Shown: in pieces, positions 57,939-64,000 of the stretch
Numbering within the stretch: position 1 is the first letter of the stretch
Layout of the letters: every line of letters begins with the position of its first letter
Assembly: GCA_028455995.1 (NCBI GenBank)
Contig: JABELC010000003.1
Location: forward strand, 2,480,001 to 2,544,000
Length of the DNA stretch: 64,000 bases
Reading direction: 5' to 3'
Source: Scleromitrula shiraiana
Lineage: Eukaryota > Ascomycota > Leotiomycetes > Helotiales > Sclerotiniaceae
Translations under genes and position numbers: made by a program
The notes under the pieces: generated by a model
What the model was told of the DNA's origin: nothing
Database searches by the model: none
What the model saw: only the letters and a program-made list of their open reading frames with translations

Positions 57939-60900
57939 ATGAATAAAGGAAAGATAATGCGAAAGTTTTTCCAACAGCCATCTGCGAATATCGAAGTCCC
58001 CGATACGAATAATATCGACTCTCCTCAACCTCGACCAAGTGCTTCTCAGAATACAGTTTACTCAGCAGGCGCACCGCTGATATGTCTTGGTCGTGCGCCC
58101 GACGGTCAGCGTGCTGTTGTTGCTGGTCCCAAAGTGTTTAAGATTGTTAAAACGGAAGGGTCGACGATAACGGAGGATATTGATCTTCGCGCCGCAATCT
58201 CTTCGTATGCGGCTTCGCATGATCCATCAGCAGCAACAGCGGAAATACTTAACATAAGAGCGGTTAGATGGTCCCATTCGCATTTGGACACCACTATTAT
58301 AACAGCAGGTGGGAATGGTAGAATAACAGTTTACGATCTCAATCATGCTGGAGGAGGTTTTGAGGTTTTGCGAATACAGGAGCACGCCCGGCAGGTTCAC
58401 AAGCTTGCAGTTTCTCCATTCAGAGGAAGTTGGATCTTATCAGCTAGTCAAGATGGAACTGTCAAAGGCTTTGATCTAAGGGAGATGCGTCGAGGCTTTA
58501 CCACTTTCAAATGCAATGCGGATGCTATTAGAGATGTTAAGTGGTCGCAGACTGATGGTATGGAATTTGTGTGCTCTACTGATGCCGGAATTATACAAAA
58601 ATGGGATTATAGGAACCCTAGTGTGCCAATGACAAAGATTACGGCCCATAACAGTGCCATATTCTCGATTTCCTGGCATCCAGATGGAATTCATCTCATA
58701 AGTGGTGGCAAGGACCAGCAGTGCCATGTATGGAATCTCTCAAAGAATGGCGATAACCGTCAAAAGCCAAAATTTAGTTTTACTACTCCTGCACCGGTAT
58801 CGAATGTCTGTTGGAGACCGCCCTGTTGGTCTGCAACAGGTCAAGGTCACAGAGCTGCCCAAGTTGCTGTTACCTATGATGATTCGAGTGTCAACAGAGC
58901 CCAGTTTTCGACCGTCCATGTCTGGGATATTGCTCGTCCTACAGTTCCTTTTAAGGAAATTGGGCATTTAAGTAGCTCACCTGCGAGTATTCTTTGGAGC
59001 ACTCAAGATCTCTTATGGAGTGTGGATAAAGATGGCTATTTCACGCAGACCGACGTAGCATTCTCTCCTAAAATTATTGACCGTAGAAGTCTATCGACTT
59101 TTTCCTTTTCACCTACAGGTGATGCTCTGATGTTACTTGAACAACGACAGGAACTCCGACGACCTCGCCCATCTGTTAACTCTCATGAGTCATCTGCAAA
59201 CTATCAACAGCACCCCATCGTACCATCGTTTGCTATTAGCAAAAGCGATTCCGAGGAGGATGTGGTTGGTAGTTTTCTGGGCTCCAAAAAGCGAAGGCAT
59301 CATCGAAGGCGGCATAGTGGACGTTCAGCTCAACCATTGAGTACGACTCCCCCGACTGCAACTGGTATAGCCGACAGTGGAGCAATGCCGTTGACAGAAT
59401 CTATAAAAATCACTGGAGAATATGTACCTCAACAAGTGATGGCTATTGGCCATGCACCCTCTACATCTAATCGTACTACGTACCAGTATCTTAGCAATTG
59501 CTACTTAGAACAGATGTCAAAGAACAAAACTGAAGAATCCAAGCTTGTTCCGCTCAACATCGTCATTGCAGAAACAATGGAGCAATTCGCGAAAGGCGCC
59601 GAAAACGTTAGATACTATCGGCTTGCTCAGACATGGAGACTTCTCGCATTCACATTAAATCTCTTACTAGTGAGAAGGGCTGAAGCCCACCGCAAATTCA
59701 GATTACAGTCTCGTTCTCGCAAGGAAGGAGAATCGAAACATCTCAGTAGTAGTTCCAAGGAAGAAGAGCCAAGTGAAATGACTCCTCGAAAATATCAACG
59801 AGCTGCCCATCATTCAAATGAATCAACTCTTCATCCAACCGTAAGATCTATTCTTTCTGATGAGATTGAGAGCACCTCAAATATGACTACACCATTGGTC
59901 CGGCCAGTAGGTGACTCCGCCGCGGAAAAGGATGTAAAATCTATGAGCAATTCAACGATTGAGAATGATACTTTGGCGCTTCCTCCCGCAATAACCTCGA
60001 CAGATCGTGCGCCAATTCCAGTTCCTGGAAGCTATGAATCCGAACATACAACATCAAGTGTAGAAGGGTATGATTTCTATGGTATGGAATCTTTCAAGCC
60101 AGCCGTTGATTTTGTGCCACCTAGAAAACATCCACTTCGTTTAGATTATTCGGAACAGAACAATAGTTACGCACAACGGATGGGACTTACTCGCCATGAC
60201 TCAGGAGAAAGTTTTCAAATGTTCTCAACTTCGGGCGAATCACAATCCAGATTTTTAAGTGGTTCAGATAGCGACGCTCATAGTTTGCGTAGAGATGATG
60301 GGAAATCACTACGAGAACGGATCTCTAGTTGGGAGGGTAGTTATAATAAGCCAGCATCTGTCCTCAATTCTCATCCATCCGAAGAATCTATGGAGAGAAT
60401 TCCTGAAGAATCACCCAAAACTGTTTCTGTTGTACATCCCTCGAAAACATCCTCATCATTCTATAACCATCACAAGTCTCAATCCACCGCAGTAATCATC
60501 GAGTCGCCCTCCGAGAATGACTCGGACGATCCTAACCTAATAGGAACCGATTTTCTTCCTTGGCCCAATGACAACGATACCGATTTTGTCATCTCCCCAC
60601 TCAACCCCATCATCCTCGTCCAACGTGCCATAGAATTCGAAACCCAAACCGGCGCCTTAAACGCCTCCGCCATGATCCTTCTCCTTCGACGTCTTCTCCC
60701 TCCCGACACCATCGATTCCATTCACGCAGAAGCTATCCTCCGTCAATATCACCACCGACTCATGAATATGCAACTCTTCCAAGAAGCAACCCTCCTTCGA
60801 AACCTCTGCGTTCCCCTCTACTCTTCCATCTACGCTCCCACTCAGGAACAAGTCAGCATTGGTTTTTACTGCACAGATTGCAACAAGCCACTTGAGAACG

Positions 60901-61505
60901 ACCCTCTCGTTCCCGGCTCCTGCTGGAAATGCCCTCGCTGTCGGAACCCCATCGCCCCATGTCCAATCTGTCTCCACCGCGACGATCCCGCCATCTTCCC
61001 TCCTTCCCCCGCATCATCGTCATCATTCTCACCCCCCATCCCCTCCTCCCCGTCCAACCACCAAAAAATATGGTGGTACTGCGGCGGCTGCGGCCACGGC
61101 GCCCACACATCCTGCATCAGCGACTGGCACGCTTCCGGCCCCTCAGAAGGCACAGAAGGCAATTCCATCTCCCAAGGGATGTGTCCCGTGCTGGGCTGCA
61201 TGCATCCCTGTATAGATGGGATATGGAAGCAGGAGATTGTGGAGGAGAGGAACGAGCGGAGGATTCGGGAGTTGGAGAGGGCGGTTAGAGAGAATAATGC
61301 GAGGGGGGGTGGGGGCGGGTGGGGCGAAAGGAAGGTTAGGAGGGATGTTAAGGAGGTGGGGCAGAGTAGGGCGGTGGAGGGGGTGAGGGCTGCGTTGGGT
61401 TTTGGTGGGGGTGGGGGTGCTGGTGGAGGGGGGAGTGCGGCTAGTAGTCATTTGATGGAGAGGAGGAGGAGTGTTAAGTTTTTGGCGCCGAATAATGATG
61501 ATTGA
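57939..61505 (+). CDS. RTC1: Rtc1/Sea2 (WDR24) subunit of the SEACAT/GATOR2 complex
   Basis: A single exon of 1188 aa. A second Met seven codons downstream is also possible. WD40 propeller at about residues 45-400: IRAVRWSHSHLDTTIITAGG, QDGTVKGFDLREM, SISWHPDGIHLISGGKDQQC with HVWNLSK. A basic, His-rich nuclear-type patch (KKRRHHRRRHSGRSA) lies near residue 450. Helical region ETMEQFAKGAENVRYYRLAQ then TWRLLAFTLNLLL. Long Ser-rich linker to about 880, and a helix with NASAMILLLRRLLPPDTID. The C-terminal zinc region from residue 978 has CTDC, CWKCPRCRNPIAPCPIC, CGGCGHGAHTSCISDWH and CPVLGC (RING/zinc-ribbon type). The complex activates TORC1 on the vacuole by opposing SEACIT/GATOR1. The Gly-rich last 60 residues lie in a G-rich skew arm. 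Confidence 0.95.
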   Translation: MNKGKIMRKFFQQPSANIEVPDTNNIDSPQPRPSASQNTVYSAGAPLICLGRAPDGQRAVVAGPKVFKIVKTEGSTITEDIDLRAAISSYAASHDPSAATAEILNIRAVRWSHSHLDTTIITAGGNGRITVYDLNHAGGGFEVLRIQEHARQVHKLAVSPFRGSWILSASQDGTVKGFDLREMRRGFTTFKCNADAIRDVKWSQTDGMEFVCSTDAGIIQKWDYRNPSVPMTKITAHNSAIFSISWHPDGIHLISGGKDQQCHVWNLSKNGDNRQKPKFSFTTPAPVSNVCWRPPCWSATGQGHRAAQVAVTYDDSSVNRAQFSTVHVWDIARPTVPFKEIGHLSSSPASILWSTQDLLWSVDKDGYFTQTDVAFSPKIIDRRSLSTFSFSPTGDALMLLEQRQELRRPRPSVNSHESSANYQQHPIVPSFAISKSDSEEDVVGSFLGSKKRRHHRRRHSGRSAQPLSTTPPTATGIADSGAMPLTESIKITGEYVPQQVMAIGHAPSTSNRTTYQYLSNCYLEQMSKNKTEESKLVPLNIVIAETMEQFAKGAENVRYYRLAQTWRLLAFTLNLLLVRRAEAHRKFRLQSRSRKEGESKHLSSSSKEEEPSEMTPRKYQRAAHHSNESTLHPTVRSILSDEIESTSNMTTPLVRPVGDSAAEKDVKSMSNSTIENDTLALPPAITSTDRAPIPVPGSYESEHTTSSVEGYDFYGMESFKPAVDFVPPRKHPLRLDYSEQNNSYAQRMGLTRHDSGESFQMFSTSGESQSRFLSGSDSDAHSLRRDDGKSLRERISSWEGSYNKPASVLNSHPSEESMERIPEESPKTVSVVHPSKTSSSFYNHHKSQSTAVIIESPSENDSDDPNLIGTDFLPWPNDNDTDFVISPLNPIILVQRAIEFETQTGALNASAMILLLRRLLPPDTIDSIHAEAILRQYHHRLMNMQLFQEATLLRNLCVPLYSSIYAPTQEQVSIGFYCTDCNKPLENDPLVPGSCWKCPRCRNPIAPCPICLHRDDPAIFPPSPASSSSFSPPIPSSPSNHQKIWWYCGGCGHGAHTSCISDWHASGPSEGTEGNSISQGMCPVLGCMHPCIDGIWKQEIVEERNERRIRELERAVRENNARGGGGGWGERKVRRDVKEVGQSRAVEGVRAALGFGGGGGAGGGGSAASSHLMERRRSVKFLAPNNDD
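60540..61470. other. C-rich to G-rich skew block (switch near 61180)
   Basis: C-dominated 60540-61170, then G-dominated 61210-61460 within one uninterrupted reading frame. Confidence 0.6.
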
Positions 61506-62139
61506 TTGATTGGTTTTACTCCGGGATAATGGGGATAGGAATGGGCATGAGAGCGAATATGAAGAGTGCAATATGGAAGGTTTCGTTTGTATCTATGTAT
61601 CTATGTATGTACATATGTATAAAACCTAACTTGGATACAAGGTAGCATGGCATGGCATACGGTACGATACGGTACGATAAGATGGGGCGTTTGGTTGGCT
61701 GATTGGAGGATTGGAGGATATACCCACGCGTGGATAGAAGGATGCTAAGATGGTGTGGTTTTGCTTCGCTGGCTGGCTTTCATGCTTTGCTTTCCTTGCT
61801 TTCCTATGACTATATGTTCTATAAAGTAGGTCGATAGATGATCAAATGAATGGGAATAACCAAGAATAAAAAGGAGTTCATGTGGACTTGGATGATACAT
61901 TTCCACATAAGGAAGGGAAGAGAATGGAGGAATAAATCTTCCATCTACACAATCCATAAGGTGATATTCATTTAGTTTCATCTCACTTGGCTTCACTTCA
62001 CAAAGCAGGGCAAGGCGAGGCGAGATAAGTAGATTAAAAAAAGGCATCCAAAATTTTCCAAGCCCCCTCCCCCGTTCCTACGCCTACTCGCCCTTCCGCC
62101 TGCTCCAAAGATACATGCTATAATAAATCTAATCTACTC
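61506..62139. other. Convergent spacer, short repeats
   Basis: GTATCTAT and GGTACGATAC-type repeats at 61585-61680. The 100-aa minus frame at 61745-62047 has no motif. No gene seen. Confidence 0.6.
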
Positions 62140-64000
62140 TTAACACCTTAAGAAAATGCCCTGTCTCATTTCGCTCTCGCGGACCTCAAACATAACCTGT
62201 ACGCCTACGAAAAGCGCCGATGATGCAGTGACTAAGAAGATGATTCCTGCACATAGATTGTTAGTTCAGAGTTAAGAGAACATTGGAAACGAAAAGGGGA
62301 AGAAAGAAATGACCGTACCTGAGAAATCATGGAAAATGCCATAAACAATACTCTTCAAACCATCAATACCAACGGCGAACCCAACCAAGTTCGCTGCCAT
62401 CATCAACATGAGATTTCCCACTGCCCCAATTCCACATAGTACTCTATAACCGGTGAGATTATTAAGCCATTTCTTTCTCGGAAAAAGCATTCCAGCAATA
62501 ACTTCCGGCATCATGAATAGGACGATTAGCCAGCCCCAAACTAATAGATTAAGACTAATATCATGCCAAAGAGCGACGAAAGTAAAGACGAAAACATAGT
62601 TGGCGACGGATCGAACGGTAGATATCCATGTAGCTGAGGATACACCACCCATAGGAACATAGATGTAGCGAACGAGCCAACGGTTGAAACTTCGATGCCA
62701 ACCTCTCCAGAATTGAACGGTGGATGGGTTGTTTGAGAGACAACGAAGCATGTTTTCGGGGGGATCGATCCCGTCGGTGAGAGACCAAAGTCTGAAGAAT
62801 CGCCATGGCAAGAGAAGTTTGAGCCATAATACGTGGAGATTGAAGTAGGATAACAGACTCAGCTGAGCTGGGGTATAGTCGGACCAATTTGGATTAGCTT
62901 TTGAGATAGCTGTGCAATAGTCGAAGTGGAGGACTAGCTCTAATGCTAAGAGACAGAGCAGAAAACGAATGGCGTACTTTACAGTTCGAGATGTTTCTAC
63001 ACTGGCAGCGCGATATTTTGCTTGTGATATGTAATCATTGAATGTGATAATTGGTCCCGCAAGATATAGAGGGGCATATATCGCATATGCGAAGTAGTTA
63101 CGGAAATTGTAGTCCTTTTCCAAAGCAGGAATTGAGATTCGATCCCGCTCCGAGAGATTTGAGGGGTCAAGCTGTTTCTTCTTTTGTGCATTAGTGCTGA
63201 GATATATGATTGGTTTGTCCATGACTTACTTCCAGAGGGCTTCCGGCTCTTCTATCCATGCTCCAGTAATAATCCAAGTTGAAACTGATTAACCTCAAGA
63301 CTGTCAGGTTGAAAAGAATTTCCCATCGTGGAATTATGCCCAAATAACTATCTAACCACTGTGCCCAACTGTGTAATAGAACTCCATTTGATAACCCAGT
63401 TCCGTCCACAGGGGATAAACATTTTGCCATTGTGGTGAACTTATAACCATCAGAAAGCTCATTCGCAAATAATGTAGCTATATTGAAACTCCAAGTTGCT
63501 ACGGGAATAAACTTTCGAGGGAGTCGAGTCGCAATGCAGTAATTTATATATAAGATCAAAATAACTTTCAATGCCGAGAAACCATGTAAAGCTGCCAAAA
63601 ATATAAAGGCAAAACCAAAGTCAAAAGTAGCCCTCAGTTGCAGCCTTGCTTCCCCCTCCGCTACGGATATGTATGTATTTCCATTCGATTTCGGTGATCC
63701 TACTCGCGAGGGAATGGGCTTGAGAGCTTCATAGGCACGTCGAAGAAGAGGATGAAAGACGACGAGAATCGCAAGATATGGTACATTCTTTCGAAAGGTA
63801 AAGTATTGCGCATCGGAAATGTCCTTTATCGTGTCAGCAGATGGAGAATATATCTCTTATAACATGACGTACAATCTTTCGACCAGGGACCCAACCATCT
63901 GAGAGGAGGTGCTGATATTTATGGTAATTGGGATCGGAGGCTGAATTGCAGTCAGATTGGATGTTGGCAAAAGGCTCTATGTATACTGACGTCTAGATAC
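62140..64000 (-). CDS. GUP1: Gup1 membrane-bound O-acyltransferase (5' end outside window)
   Basis: The visible exons (minus) are from about 63992 to 63873, then 63823-63230, 63180-62319 and 62246-62140. Introns are GTACGT...AAAG, GTAAGT...AAAAG and GTACGG...TGCAG. The order of motifs is Gup1: ISDAQYFTFRKNVPYLAIL, FNLDYYWSMDRRAG, PLYLAGPIITFNDYISQ, the MBOAT block FWRGWHRSFNRWLVRYIYVP and VFTFVALWHDISLNLLVWGW with the conserved His, and the C-terminus FVGVQVMFEVRESEMRQGIF. The exon at the window edge begins at an AG (63993 or 63986), so at least one upstream exon with the true start is missing. Gup1 remodels GPI anchors by adding a long fatty acid in the ER. Old names refer to glycerol uptake. 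Confidence 0.93.

Overview
This is a stretch of nuclear DNA from a filamentous ascomycete. The genes are intron-poor, with short introns of about 45-150 bp that have GTANGT-type donors and CTNAY-type branch points. The intergenic DNA is AT-rich, and the families are typical of Pezizomycotina: a Zn2Cys6 regulator, a HET-domain gene, a CorA-like fungal transporter, Sos7, Sea2/Rtc1 and Gup1. A leotiomycete of the Sclerotiniaceae type (Botrytis/Sclerotinia-like) is my best guess from overall style. That is inference, because no marker gene settles it.

Layout. 1-338 is the 3' end of a probable secreted protein. 1577-5494 is a CSC1/OSCA-like cation channel. 6292-6927 is ribosomal protein eL37. 7657-8703 (-) is Elongator subunit Elp6. 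9230-10135 (-) is kinetochore protein Sos7, divergent from an RS-rich splicing factor at 10603-11957. 13130-13681 is an L-rhamnose mutarotase, convergent with a mitochondrial thioredoxin-like protein at 13985-14653 (-). A gene desert with minisatellites follows, then an MFS transporter at 18298-20857. 22129-26517 holds two decayed genes side by side (CorA-like transporter, then short-chain dehydrogenase), followed by a 3.7-kb repeat-rich desert. 30214-33240 encodes two cyclic-nucleotide-binding domains, an F-box and leucine-rich repeats. 33241-35300 is microsatellite DNA around an AT-rich, probably RIP-mutated pogo/Fot1-like transposon relic (33843-35222). 36286-37473 (-) is a mitochondrial Bax-inhibitor/GHITM protein. 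38263-40585 is a broken HET-domain gene. 40918-42505 (-) is an aldehyde dehydrogenase. 43712-45190 (-) is a GH5 exo-beta-1,3-glucanase. 47585-47944 (-) is a small spliced gene of unknown function. 48831-51235 is a Leu3/LeuB-type zinc-cluster regulator. 52270-54920 (-) is a coiled coil fused to a Fig1-like four-helix membrane domain. 55986-56761 is a nucleotidyltransferase-fold-like protein. 57939-61505 is the GATOR2/SEACAT subunit Rtc1/Sea2 (WDR24). 62140-64000 (-) is Gup1, whose 5' end lies outside the window.

Most genes are unrelated housekeeping or stress functions, and I see no biosynthetic cluster. The most unusual structural signal is not a gene. At least seven GC-rich blocks, mostly in the 3' parts of genes, switch abruptly from almost G-free, C-rich sequence to almost C-free, G-rich sequence on the + strand, always in that order. 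Several of them run past the stop codon into intergenic DNA. Other points worth a second look are the transposon relic, the three adjacent or near-adjacent pseudogenes with transition-type nonsense changes, the coiled-coil/Fig1 fusion, a GC-AG intron next to a 19-nt exon in the glucanase, and the small spliced gene at 47585-47944.
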